Positions 1 to 6,544 of a stretch of 9,030 nt of DNA are shown in pieces. A model generated the notes under the pieces. The model searched no databases, had not been told where the DNA came from, and saw only the letters and a program-made list of their open reading frames with translations. The stretch's first letter is position 1. Each line of letters starts with the position of its first letter. The stretch lies in contig CAQTPN010000036.1 in assembly GCA_948888345.1 (NCBI GenBank), forward strand, positions 1 to 9,030, in the 5' to 3' direction. This DNA comes from an uncultured bacterium. GTDB lineage: Bacteria; Cyanobacteriota; Vampirovibrionia; Gastranaerophilales; Gastranaerophilaceae. A program made the position numbers and the translations under genes.

Positions 1-10
1 GAAAAAAACC

Positions 11-448
11 TTGCGCTCTGTGCTTTTTAAAATTTTTGACTGGATTTATACAAAGTTTTGTTTCGGGGTTTTGCAAAATCTCCCGCGCAGATTTGTAAAA
101 TTTCTTTTTGTGGGTGCAATTAATACACTTTTTGGCTATTCAATGTACGCTCTTTTTGTGACATTCGGGTTTAACCCTTCAAATGCACTTTTAATTTCTT
201 ATATTTTGGGCGTTTTCTGGAATTTTAAAACCACAGGCTCTATTGTATTTAAAAATAAAGACAATAAATTAATCTTCAAATTTTTTGTTTCATACGTTTT
301 CACATACTATGTGAATAATTTTTCGCTGAATTTTCTGATTGATAACCTTCATATTAATAAATATCTTGCAGAGGCGATTGTTGTCCCTCCTGTTGCTGTC
401 TTATCCTTTATCATTTTCAAAACATTTATTTTTAAAGATAAGAAGTAA
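11..448 (+). CDS. GtrA-family small membrane protein
   Basis: A 145-residue very hydrophobic protein with about four membrane segments (roughly residues 27-50, 57-75, 87-108 and 118-140) and a basic C-terminus (KDKK). The RRFVKFLFVGAINTLFGY stretch at residues 26-43 and the FWNFKTTGSIVF stretch near residues 69-80 match the usual GtrA pattern (RF..VG..NT...; N.....vF). Family members are 120-150 aa inner-membrane proteins thought to help move polyprenyl-linked sugars across the membrane for surface polysaccharide or teichoic-acid glycosylation. The first start in the window is TTG at 11; a GTG lies at 20. The frame stays open to the left edge (AAA AAA ACC), so the true start may lie outside the window. 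The two membrane transferase-like genes further on are consistent with a shared role in lipid-linked sugar handling, but they are on the other strand and about 1 kb away, so the link is inference. Confidence 0.85.
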   Translation: MRSVLFKIFDWIYTKFCFGVLQNLPRRFVKFLFVGAINTLFGYSMYALFVTFGFNPSNALLISYILGVFWNFKTTGSIVFKNKDNKLIFKFFVSYVFTYYVNNFSLNFLIDNLHINKYLAEAIVVPPVAVLSFIIFKTFIFKDKK

Positions 449-453
449 AAAAT

Positions 454-680
454 TTAATCTTCTGTATTTATATAAATTCCTTTTATAAGTTCTTCAACTT
501 TGAATGTTAAATCATCAGCTTTTGTATTTAATACTTTTGAAAATGCATAAATACATTCCATTTCTTGGGTATCGGTATTTTGGCTGCAATATTCTTTTAA
601 TAATACGGTTAAGGAAAAAATATCATCCGTCAATTCTTGAAGTTTTTCATATCTATTTTCCTTAGGTCTTCCTTTTTCAT
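454..680 (-). CDS. Small hypothetical protein with out-of-frame start codon
   Basis: On the minus strand a frame is open from about 690 down to a TAA at 456-454. It encodes a protein-like, charged, alpha-helical sequence: ...KGRPKENRYEKLQELTDDI... ending ...VEELIKGIYINTED. No ATG, GTG or TTG exists in this frame upstream of the KGRPK segment; a stop (TAA, 693-691) precedes it. An ATG at 680-678 sits exactly where a start would be expected but is one base out of frame, separated by a run of five A (minus strand). Six A would give Met-Lys-Lys-Gly-Arg-Pro-Lys in frame. Either the run has lost a base (mutation or sequencing error), or slippage on the A-run is used, or translation starts at the internal TTG (633). 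The basic GRPK start is reminiscent of small DNA-binding proteins, but I do not recognise the family. It is divergent from the XRE regulator and ends 5 bp after the GtrA gene, convergently. Confidence 0.5.
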
Positions 681-685
681 TTTTA

Positions 686-702
686 TTGTGTTATCAACAC
701 AA
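686..702. promoter_or_regulatory. Perfect 7-3-7 palindrome, probable operator
   Basis: TTGTGTTATCAACACAA is a perfect inverted repeat of 7-bp arms around ATC. It lies in the 54-bp gap between the divergent small gene (ATG at 680) and the XRE regulator (ATG at 735). Size, symmetry and position fit the binding site of a homodimeric helix-turn-helix repressor, most simply autoregulation by the XRE protein. TTGTGT at 686-691 could also serve as a -35 for the regulator. Binding is inferred, not shown. Confidence 0.5.
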
Positions 703-734
703 GTTTATTTCAATATTAACATTACAATGAAGAT

Positions 735-953
735 ATGGCAAGCAATAAAAGGCAAGTTAGGGAAAATCTTAAAAATAATATAAAGATTTACAGAAAAAAG
801 CTTGGGTTAACACAGGTGGAGCTCAGCGTTCAAGCTGATGTTTCAAGTTATTATATTTCCGATATAGAAATTGGTAGAGGAAACCCCAGCCTTGATACGT
901 TGTGCAAAATTGCAAATGCGCTTAAGGTTGAAGTTTATGAATTATTGAAATGA
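735..953 (+). CDS. XRE-family helix-turn-helix transcriptional regulator
   Basis: A 72-residue protein that is essentially one HTH_3/Cro-C1 domain. The first helix is around ENLKNNIKIYRKKLG (10-24), TQVELSVQA (26-34) is the positioning helix, SSYYISDIE (37-45) the recognition helix, followed by the family signature GRGNPSLDTLCKIANALKV and the C-terminal YELL. The five-helix domain is complete with no extra sensor or oligomerisation domain, so it probably binds as a dimer and acts as a simple repressor. ATG 735 is chosen because the domain begins about ten residues later; the ATG at 727 is out of frame. The Shine-Dalgarno is weak. It is transcribed away from a small gene of unknown function, with a perfect palindrome between them, a layout common to autoregulated regulator or toxin-antitoxin-like pairs. 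No toxin is recognisable here. Confidence 0.88.
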   Translation: MASNKRQVRENLKNNIKIYRKKLGLTQVELSVQADVSSYYISDIEIGRGNPSLDTLCKIANALKVEVYELLK

Positions 954-980
954 TTATCTCTTTGTATTTATTATCTTTGG

Positions 981-1173
981 AAGCTTAGATATTAAAATTT
1001 ATTGGCAATCTGGCAACACTCATAGAACATCTAGACTCACCTTTCATTGTTCGCGAACTCGTTGGCATTTTAAGTCGACGGAAATGCCAACTCAAACAGT
1101 GCTCACTCTATAAGTTCGTCAAGGTGTTCTTATTCGCTTATGCTTAATGCCATAAATTTTAATATCTAAGCTT
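981..1173. repeat. 193-bp MITE-like element with 22-bp perfect terminal inverted repeats
   Basis: Positions 981-1002 (beginning AAGCTTAGATATTAAAATTT) are the exact reverse complement of 1152-1173. Just inside, GGCA (1004-1007) pairs with TGCC (1148-1151), and AGAACA plus CACCTT (1024-1043) correspond to AAGGTGTTCT (1121-1130). At the centre GTTGGCATTT (1061-1070) pairs perfectly with AAATGCCAAC (1082-1091) around an 11-nt loop holding GTCGAC. The whole element can therefore fold as one long imperfect hairpin. It has no coding potential. The bases directly outside the ends do not form an obvious target-site duplication, so it may be an old insertion. MITE is the best-fitting class; a regulatory RNA or a decayed insertion-sequence remnant are alternatives. 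Confidence 0.75.
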
Positions 1174-1192
1174 GCAGGTTTTTAATTAATTC

Positions 1193-1290
1193 TGTCATTG
1201 CGAGTGACTGAAAGGAGCGTGGCAATCCAGAAAGAGGATATTGGGGTAACTGGATTGCCGCAGTCGCCTGAAGGCTCCTTCGCAATGACA
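1193..1290. repeat. 98-bp palindromic intergenic repeat (GTCATTGCGAG type)
   Basis: TGTCATTGCGA (1193-1203) is the exact reverse complement of TCGCAATGACA (1280-1290), and GGCAATCCAG (1221-1230) of CTGGATTGCC (1250-1259), with a partly matching middle (GGAGC near 1214 and GCTCC near 1274). It is richer in GC than its surroundings. From memory, sequences of this GTCATTGCGAG...GGCAATCC type recur in many unrelated bacterial genomes as mobile palindromic repeats. An open frame running through it (TTG 1198 to 1401) is a by-product, not a gene. Confidence 0.8.
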
Positions 1291-1448
1291 CAACAGTTTT
1301 TAACATTTTCCCTATTGTTTTGTTTGATTAATTTATCTTACATCAATCTTTGTTATAACGGTCAAAAAGCCAAAAAGCTTGTATTTTACAATATGTCTTG
1401 AATAACATATCTTAAGCAGTGTCACATTAAAAAACTTTATATGGCACT
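1291..1448. other. Gene-free spacer between repeat and glycosyltransferase-like operon
   Basis: About 160 bp of AT-rich sequence with no credible coding frame or ribosome site. It contains TTTTCCCTATTGTTT (1306-1320), a 15-mer repeated at 5278-5292 upstream of the aminotransferase, a small TTGTATTTTACAA hairpin (1379-1391), and the operon-end stem-loop at 1418-1448. Confidence 0.5.
1418..1448 (-). terminator. Possible weak terminator hairpin of the transferase operon
   Basis: AGTGTCACAT (1418-1427) can pair with ATATGGCACT (1439-1448), giving a 10-position stem with one G-U pair and one C-A mismatch around an 11-nt loop. It directly adjoins the stop codon (TAA at 1451-1449) of the minus-strand membrane protein. 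There is no U-run after the stem on the minus strand, so intrinsic termination would be weak; it may instead protect the mRNA 3' end. Confidence 0.35.
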
Positions 1449-3278
1449 TTAGTCATTTATTTTATCCTTCTTTAATTTAAATACTGTGATTTCAAAGCCG
1501 TCACGCTTTACTTCAGGGTCTTTTATTGTTTTTACATAATCGTAATTATATATAATAAACATTGCAATCTTTTTCCCGTAATCGTTTCCGAAAACCCCTC
1601 CCGCCTTTGTTACATAAACACTGTTTGCAACAAGCATATAATCGGGCGGGTTTTTTGCTAAATCGGAAATTATATTCTCTTCCCCGAAAGTATCTATCAT
1701 GTGCGGTATTAAGGCATAATATTTTAAATTAGCTTCCCTGTCTGCTAAATAGTTAAAAATAAGCCCTTCTTCCGCTATAAGAATTTTCTTATCTTTTGGA
1801 ATTTCATTTTGAATATATAAAAGCGTATCGTTAACTGTTTTTGCAAGTCTTTTTTCTACGTATAAAGTTCCTTTTGAAGTATTTATCCTATAGGGCATCT
1901 TTTTCCCGTAATTTATAAATATGTAAACAAAATACATTGAATACATTATAAAAAATATGCAAAGTGCAGCTTTTACCTTGTTTGTAAGCTCTTTTTTGAA
2001 TATAAACGGCGAATATTCAGGCAGTAATTGAAGGAAAAAGTAAATAAATCCTATCCACCAGGGTATAAGCATAAAATTTCCAATATATGCAAGACACAAA
2101 AGCGTATAAGACCTGAAAGATATAAGCCAGCTGCAAAAAGCTATAAGAAAATAAGTTTTTTCCTTATGCGTAAAATTTAATCTTTTATATTTTATGACTT
2201 TTGCAAGAAAGATTATAACAGCACTTATTGTTACAAAATAAGAAACAAAGCTTAAATCCATAAGCACATAAAAAGTTTTCATCTGAAATATTGAAATAAC
2301 TTTTACAATAAAAAGCCCGATGAGTAAAAATACTGTTCCTGTAGCTATTTTAGAAAACATATTTTTAAGCTTTGAGATTTTATTGATTGAAAAATATATG
2401 TATGAAAACAAAATTCCGCCGTATAATAAAAAGCTGAATAATGAAGTTTGTATGTGCTTTAACACCCATGGTTTAAAGCTTTGCGGCAATACCCCTTCGT
2501 TAAATATTTTAACAGACGGTGCCTTTGAAAAATTATTTAAAAATATTGCCTCTTTATAAAGTGCATCAAAAGTTCCCCCTGTAAGAAAATAAATTAAAAA
2601 CATCCCTGCAATCGGTGCTGTAAAACATCCTAATCCTTTTAAAACTGTCTTAAAAGATTTACTTTTCACTGCCCCTATTAAAGGAATAACGGTAAAAAGT
2701 ATAAAATCTAATTTAAATGCCGCGGATAACCCTATTAAAAAGAAGGATGAAAGAAGGTATTCAGGTTTTTTGTTTTCTCTGTATAAAATGTATGCAAGCA
2801 GTGATAAAAGGCAGGCGCAAAAGGCATAAATAAATGAATATGAATAAGGAAACAGCCAGCTTGATGTAGAGCTTGAATTTGTAACCCTGAATACAAAAAT
2901 TTCCATAATTGTAAGAACGGTAATAAAAGCCGCTAAATCTGAAGAAATCTTTTTTACGATTAAATAAATTGCGGAAAGTATAATAACGCTGTTGATAATT
3001 GCGGCCCAGTACAGCGTTGTAAGAGAATTTCCAAATATTGAATATAAAAGTGCATTAAAATAATAAGCTAAAGGCGGATAAAGGTTTGTAATATCACGGT
3101 AAAAAACTTTTCCCTCTAAAACTGCCCCGGGGAGCACAGCCTCTCTAAAACAGTCATATACCATATGCCCCCATTTTCCCCAGCTTAAAAATACTCCTGT
3201 AAAGAAAATAATTAAAAGCATCAAAGGCAAAATGCAGGTTTTATATTTATTAAAAAATTCTTTAACATTTTCCATCAT
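1449..3278 (-). CDS. GT-C-type multi-pass membrane glycosyltransferase-like protein (downstream paralogue)
   Basis: A 609-aa integral membrane protein. TM1 (about 14-32) is followed by a periplasmic loop with SWGKWGHMVYDCFREAVLP; the acidic residue at YD (Asp42) is where GT-C enzymes of the ArnT/PMT (GT39/GT83) type carry their catalytic Asp. It continues with GKVFYRDITNLYPPLAYY (57-73), matching the G..lYrDi...yPPl.y pattern of that superfamily. About ten more hydrophobic segments follow to residue 455. A soluble C-terminal domain (about 470-609) contains EEGLIFNYLADR and the NPPDYMLVANSVY segment. Such proteins use polyprenyl-phosphate sugars to modify lipids, proteins or polysaccharides outside the membrane; the substrate here is unknown. 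The start ATGATG at 3278 overlaps the TAA of the upstream paralogue by one base (TAATG), with AAAGGA upstream, so the two are co-transcribed and translationally coupled. The family call is by motif and topology; the exact transferase type is unproven. Confidence 0.75.
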   Translation of the reverse strand: MMENVKEFFNKYKTCILPLMLLIIFFTGVFLSWGKWGHMVYDCFREAVLPGAVLEGKVFYRDITNLYPPLAYYFNALLYSIFGNSLTTLYWAAIINSVIILSAIYLIVKKISSDLAAFITVLTIMEIFVFRVTNSSSTSSWLFPYSYSFIYAFCACLLSLLAYILYRENKKPEYLLSSFFLIGLSAAFKLDFILFTVIPLIGAVKSKSFKTVLKGLGCFTAPIAGMFLIYFLTGGTFDALYKEAIFLNNFSKAPSVKIFNEGVLPQSFKPWVLKHIQTSLFSFLLYGGILFSYIYFSINKISKLKNMFSKIATGTVFLLIGLFIVKVISIFQMKTFYVLMDLSFVSYFVTISAVIIFLAKVIKYKRLNFTHKEKTYFLIAFCSWLISFRSYTLLCLAYIGNFMLIPWWIGFIYFFLQLLPEYSPFIFKKELTNKVKAALCIFFIMYSMYFVYIFINYGKKMPYRINTSKGTLYVEKRLAKTVNDTLLYIQNEIPKDKKILIAEEGLIFNYLADREANLKYYALIPHMIDTFGEENIISDLAKNPPDYMLVANSVYVTKAGGVFGNDYGKKIAMFIIYNYDYVKTIKDPEVKRDGFEITVFKLKKDKIND

Positions 3279-5068
3279 TAAATTCCTTTAAGTTTATATA
3301 TGTTAATTTCATATGCCCCTCTTATTTCAGGGTTTTTGATAGTTTTTATAAAATCATAGTTATAACCTATAAATGCCCCGATTTTCTTTGCGTAATTAAT
3401 TCCGAAAACCCCGCCTGTTGTATGGTATACATTATTTGATACAAAAATATAATCCGGCGGATTTAAAATAAACTCTTCAACTATCTTATCTTCGCCAAAT
3501 CCTTCTGTCATAAAGGGGGTGAGGGAATAATATTTTAAATTTGTTTTACGGCCTGTGAAATAATTAAAAATCAGTCCTTCATCTATAACAAGCAGTTTTT
3601 TATCAGACGGGATATTTTCTTCAATAAAATTTATCCCCTCTTTTATGGTGTATCCATAATTGTTATTAACGTAATAAACGCCTTTTTTATTTTCAATCTT
3701 ATAAATTTTTGTCCTGAAATCCGATAAATAAATGCTGAAAAATAAAAGGGCATAAAGAATAAAAAATATACTTAAAATCTTTTTTAATCTGCCGTTTTCA
3801 AAAGCCTTTTTAAAATATAGAGGTAATAATTCAAAAACAAAATATATAAATCCTGCCCACCATACCGCAAGCATGAAATTTCCGATATACGCACTGTATA
3901 AAAGTGCGAAGGTTCTAAATGATATTAAAAATGCAGCAGCTGTGATTAAAAAATAAAATTTTTCACACCTTAAAAATTCAATCCTCTTAATTTTTTTTGT
4001 AATGAAGATTATTAAAGCTGAAATTGTAACAAAATAAGATACAAAGGCTAAATCAAAATTTTGTTTTGTAATTTGATATTGAATAATAGTATCAATTTTA
4101 AAAACACTTATGTATCCGATGAGTGCAAGGATTATTACTGCAAGGTTTTGTATCGGGTTTTTAAGTTTTGATGCTATTCGTTTTGAAAAATAAATGTATA
4201 AAAGTAAAATTAATGAAACAATTATAAACGTTAAAAATGACTCTAAAACCTTAAAAATTACGTTTAAATTAAAAGACTGCGGCATAGCGTTTTTATTAAA
4301 TACAACGCTCAAAGGTGCATTTGCAAATGCACCCAGTATTTTAATTTCTTCTGCAATATCGCTGAAAGTTCCTCCTGACAGAAGATAAATGCAAAGGCTT
4401 ATTAAAAACGGTGCAATAAAGCATAAAAAAGCTGCAAAAACGGTTTTAAAAGATTTATTTTTAATAAAATCACATACAAGCCCGTATAAAGGAATTAGTA
4501 TAAATGCTGTAAAATCGAGCTTGAATGCCATAGAAAGCCCGATAAATAAAAATGATAATAAAAGGTATAAATTTTTATCGTTTTCTTTGTATAAGATATA
4601 CATATAAAAAGAAATAAGACAGCTTGAAAATGCATAAATAAAGGAATATGAATAGGGAAAAAGCCAGGAGGCTGATGTATTCATAACCTTAAATACAAAA
4701 ATTAAGATAATTGAAAGCACCGCAATAAAAGCCGTAAAATTTGAAGAGAATCTTTTAATAGTTAAATAAATGACGAAAAGTATAACAATTGTATTTATAA
4801 TTGCGGCAAAATACAGTGTGTGCAGGGAGTTTCCGAATATTAAATATAAAAAAGCATTTAAATAATGCCCTAAAGGCGGATACAGGCTTAAAATATCGCA
4901 GTATAACACCTTTCCATCTAAAATAGCCTGAGGTAAAAAGGCTTCTTTGAAGCAGTCATAAATTAAATGCCCCCATTTTCCCCAGCTTATAAAAACTCCA
5001 AAAAAGAAAACAATAAATAACACAAGAGGCAGGATGTACGCCTTATATTTATTTAAAAACTCTCTCAA
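3278..5068 (-). CDS. GT-C-type multi-pass membrane glycosyltransferase-like protein (upstream paralogue)
   Basis: A 596-aa membrane protein colinear with the next gene over its whole length. It shares SWGKWGH (28-34), YDCF(K/R)EA.LP (Asp38), the LYPPL loop (62-66), FPYSYSFIYAF (137-147), AFKLDF (181-186), LISFR near the middle, and the C-terminal FNYF.GR / NPPDYIFVSNNVY / GGVFG.NYAKKI segments. It has a dozen or so membrane helices, a first periplasmic loop with the candidate catalytic Asp, and a soluble tail from about residue 460. It is first in a two-gene operon created by tandem duplication. The start must be TTG at 5068: a TAA lies three codons upstream in frame, and the next Met is far inside the protein. 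GGGGA precedes it at short spacing. The role is probably transfer of a sugar from a lipid carrier to a surface acceptor (family knowledge); two diverged copies suggest different sugars or acceptors (inference). Confidence 0.75.
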   Translation of the reverse strand: MREFLNKYKAYILPLVLFIVFFFGVFISWGKWGHLIYDCFKEAFLPQAILDGKVLYCDILSLYPPLGHYLNAFLYLIFGNSLHTLYFAAIINTIVILFVIYLTIKRFSSNFTAFIAVLSIILIFVFKVMNTSASWLFPYSYSFIYAFSSCLISFYMYILYKENDKNLYLLLSFLFIGLSMAFKLDFTAFILIPLYGLVCDFIKNKSFKTVFAAFLCFIAPFLISLCIYLLSGGTFSDIAEEIKILGAFANAPLSVVFNKNAMPQSFNLNVIFKVLESFLTFIIVSLILLLYIYFSKRIASKLKNPIQNLAVIILALIGYISVFKIDTIIQYQITKQNFDLAFVSYFVTISALIIFITKKIKRIEFLRCEKFYFLITAAAFLISFRTFALLYSAYIGNFMLAVWWAGFIYFVFELLPLYFKKAFENGRLKKILSIFFILYALLFFSIYLSDFRTKIYKIENKKGVYYVNNNYGYTIKEGINFIEENIPSDKKLLVIDEGLIFNYFTGRKTNLKYYSLTPFMTEGFGEDKIVEEFILNPPDYIFVSNNVYHTTGGVFGINYAKKIGAFIGYNYDFIKTIKNPEIRGAYEINIYKLKGI

Positions 5069-5112
5069 TTTCCCCGATTATCCTTAAAAGTCCGTCTAAA
5101 TATTTCAGGTCT

Positions 5113-5121
5113 ATTATACCA
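5113..5121 (-). promoter_or_regulatory. Extended -10 promoter of the transferase operon
   Basis: On the minus strand the sequence reads TGGTATAAT, a consensus -10 with the TGn extension. It places a transcript start near 5106, about 38 nt before the TTG start at 5068. No good -35 is present at the usual distance: the inserted element at 5133-5274 occupies that position. An extended -10 can work without a -35. Confidence 0.6.
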
Positions 5122-5132
5122 CACAATTTTTC

Positions 5133-5274
5133 GGGATTTATATACAAGTTTACGCTAAATTAATCCCAAACAGTCATGCTGAACTTGTTTCAGCATCTTG
5201 TATCAGTAAGACCCTGAAACGAGTTCAGGGTGACGATTTTATATAGTTTTAGCGTAAACTTGTATATAAATCCC
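5133..5274. mobile_element. 142-bp non-autonomous element (MITE) with 27-bp TIRs and 8-bp target duplication
   Basis: Positions 5133-5159 (starting GGGATTTATATACAAGTT) are the exact reverse complement of 5248-5274. Immediately outside, AATTTTTC occurs at 5125-5132 and again at 5275-5282, an exact 8-bp direct repeat as left by transposition. The 88-bp interior has no coding sequence and carries a double-hairpin repeat. The element lies between two divergent promoters. The perfect ends and duplication imply a recent move by a transposase supplied elsewhere. An 8-bp duplication and GGG termini would suit, for example, ISL3-type transposases, but the family cannot be fixed from this copy. Confidence 0.85.
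5173..5234. repeat. Nested double-hairpin repeat inside the MITE
   Basis: Two 8-bp perfect hairpins with 5-nt loops lie in a row: ATGCTGAA/TTCAGCAT (5176-5196) and ACCCTGAA/TTCAGGGT (5211-5231). The first 21 bases (5173-5193) also match the reverse complement of 5214-5234 at 18 of 21 positions, so either two hairpins or one large stem can form. From memory, the GTCATGCTGAACTTGTTTCAG word is part of a palindromic repeat found widely in bacterial genomes. Confidence 0.75.
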
Positions 5275-5286
5275 AATTTTTCCCTA

Positions 5287-5315
5287 TTGTTTGTATTCTA
5301 CATTGATAGTATAAT
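5287..5315 (+). promoter_or_regulatory. Sigma-70-type promoter of the aminotransferase operon
   Basis: TTGTTT (5287-5292), a 17-bp spacer and a perfect TATAAT (5310-5315) give a good housekeeping promoter. It predicts a start near 5322 and a leader of about 38 nt before the ATG at 5360. The inserted element's target duplication ends only 4 bp upstream of the -35. Confidence 0.65.
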
Positions 5316-5347
5316 GTTTTGTGCCGAAGCTTATAATATTTAAATAT

Positions 5348-5353
5348 GAGAGG
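5348..5353 (+). promoter_or_regulatory. Ribosome binding site deciding the aminotransferase start
   Basis: GAGAGG sits 6 nt before ATG 5360. The longer frame beginning with GTG at 5321 has no such site and would start at the predicted transcript start, so ATG 5360 is preferred. Confidence 0.7.
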
Positions 5354-5359
5354 AAAAAT

Positions 5360-6544
5360 ATGGAAGTTATGGAAAATCTGCTATCTGAAAGAATTAAATC
5401 TACCCCCCCTTCTTTTGTAAGAAGTATTTTAAAAACAGCAGCTGACCCTAACGTCATTTCTTTTGCCGGAGGCCTTCCAAATCCTGTATCTTTCCCGCAG
5501 GAAGAGCTTCTTATTTCAATGGAGCGCATTACAAAAACTTATTCCGATAAAGTTTTTCAATATTCTATAACTGCAGGCCTGCCTGAATTAAGACAATATA
5601 TAGCGGAACGCTACAATAAAAAATTCGGCCTTAATCTTGATGTTGATAATATTCTAATCACAACAGGCTCTCAGCAAGCCTTAGATTTAATCGGAAAAAC
5701 CGTTCTTGATGAAAAAGACGGAGTCCTTCTTGAAAAACCGAGCTATCTCGGGGCAATTCAGGTATTTTCTCAATATATGCCTGAATTTCATACGGTAGAT
5801 TTAACCCCTGATGGACTTAACATTGAACAATTTAGGGAAAAATTGAAAAATAATATTAAATTAATCTATGCTATTCCTGAATTTCAAAACCCGACAGGAC
5901 TCACCTACTCTGCTAAAAACAGAGAAGAAATTTTTGAAATTATTAAAGATAAAAATATTGTTCTTGTTGAAGATGACCCTTACGGTGAATTAAGGTTTCA
6001 AGGAAAGCACCTTCCCTACATTGGTGCCGGCCGTTTTAAGAACAGTATTGTTTTAGGTTCGTTCTCAAAAGTTGTAACCCCCGGCATGAGGACAGGATTT
6101 ATAATATGCCAAAATAAGGAGCTTTTGAAAAATATTTCTGTTTCAAAAGAAGCATCAGACCTGCACACTAATATATTTTCTCAGTATTTAATCTGGGATT
6201 ATTTGATGCACAATGATTTTGAAAAACATATTGCAAAAATAACGGAACTTTATTCTAAACAGGCTCAATCAATGCTTAATGCTATGGATAGATATTTTCC
6301 AAAAAATGTTAAATATACAAGGCCTGACGGCGGTATGTTTTTGTGGGTAACTTTGCCTGAACATGTTAGTGCACTTGAATTATTCCCGAAAGCTTTAGAT
6401 AAAAAAGTAGCCTTTGTTCCCGGGGACCCCTTCTATATCAATAAAAGAAACGTTAACACGCTGCGCCTGAACTATACAAATGCAGACTGCGATACGATTG
6501 AAGAAGGGATAAAACGCCTTGGCGAACTTTTAGAAGGAATTTAA
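5360..6544 (+). CDS. PLP-dependent aminotransferase, class I/II (2-aminoadipate/aromatic type)
   Basis: A 394-aa fold-type I aminotransferase. It begins with the short LLSERIK.TPPSFVRSIL and ISFAGGLPNP (33-42) opening typical of the LysN/ARO8-like group (COG1167) without the GntR DNA-binding domain of MocR regulators. Key elements follow in order: TTGSQQALDL (101-110, phosphate and ring contacts), EFQNPTG (174-180), EDDPYGELRF (204-213, Asp binding the pyridine nitrogen and Tyr), GSFSK with the Schiff-base Lys237, PGMRTG (241-246), GGMFLWV (324-330), and NTLRLNYTN with Arg369 for the substrate carboxylate. It is catalytically complete. It would exchange amino groups between an amino acid and a 2-oxo acid in the cytosol; the substrate cannot be read from the sequence (2-aminoadipate, aromatic and branched-chain acids are possible). 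It is first in an operon; its TAA is followed directly by the ATG of the ATP-grasp gene. Confidence 0.9.
   Translation: MEVMENLLSERIKSTPPSFVRSILKTAADPNVISFAGGLPNPVSFPQEELLISMERITKTYSDKVFQYSITAGLPELRQYIAERYNKKFGLNLDVDNILITTGSQQALDLIGKTVLDEKDGVLLEKPSYLGAIQVFSQYMPEFHTVDLTPDGLNIEQFREKLKNNIKLIYAIPEFQNPTGLTYSAKNREEIFEIIKDKNIVLVEDDPYGELRFQGKHLPYIGAGRFKNSIVLGSFSKVVTPGMRTGFIICQNKELLKNISVSKEASDLHTNIFSQYLIWDYLMHNDFEKHIAKITELYSKQAQSMLNAMDRYFPKNVKYTRPDGGMFLWVTLPEHVSALELFPKALDKKVAFVPGDPFYINKRNVNTLRLNYTNADCDTIEEGIKRLGELLEGI

Noticed and set aside
1198..1401. 67-codon open frame starting at TTG
   Set aside because: Its first half is the palindromic repeat at 1193-1290 read as protein; there is no ribosome site and the rest is low-complexity spacer.
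2320..2559. Plus-strand open frame inside the downstream transferase gene
   Set aside because: Antisense shadow of a convincing membrane-protein gene; no ribosome site or recognisable domain.
4194..4607. Two plus-strand open frames inside the upstream transferase gene
   Set aside because: Antisense to a well-supported paralogous gene, with lysine-rich translations typical of AT-rich shadows.
5173..5234. Possible CRISPR repeat or tRNA-like fold because of the paired hairpins
   Set aside because: There is no array of spaced direct repeats and no cloverleaf; the paired hairpins are explained by the palindromic repeat within the MITE.
5284..5529. Minus-strand open frame over the aminotransferase start
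   Set aside because: Overlaps the promoter and 5' end of a clear enzyme gene and has no matching signals.
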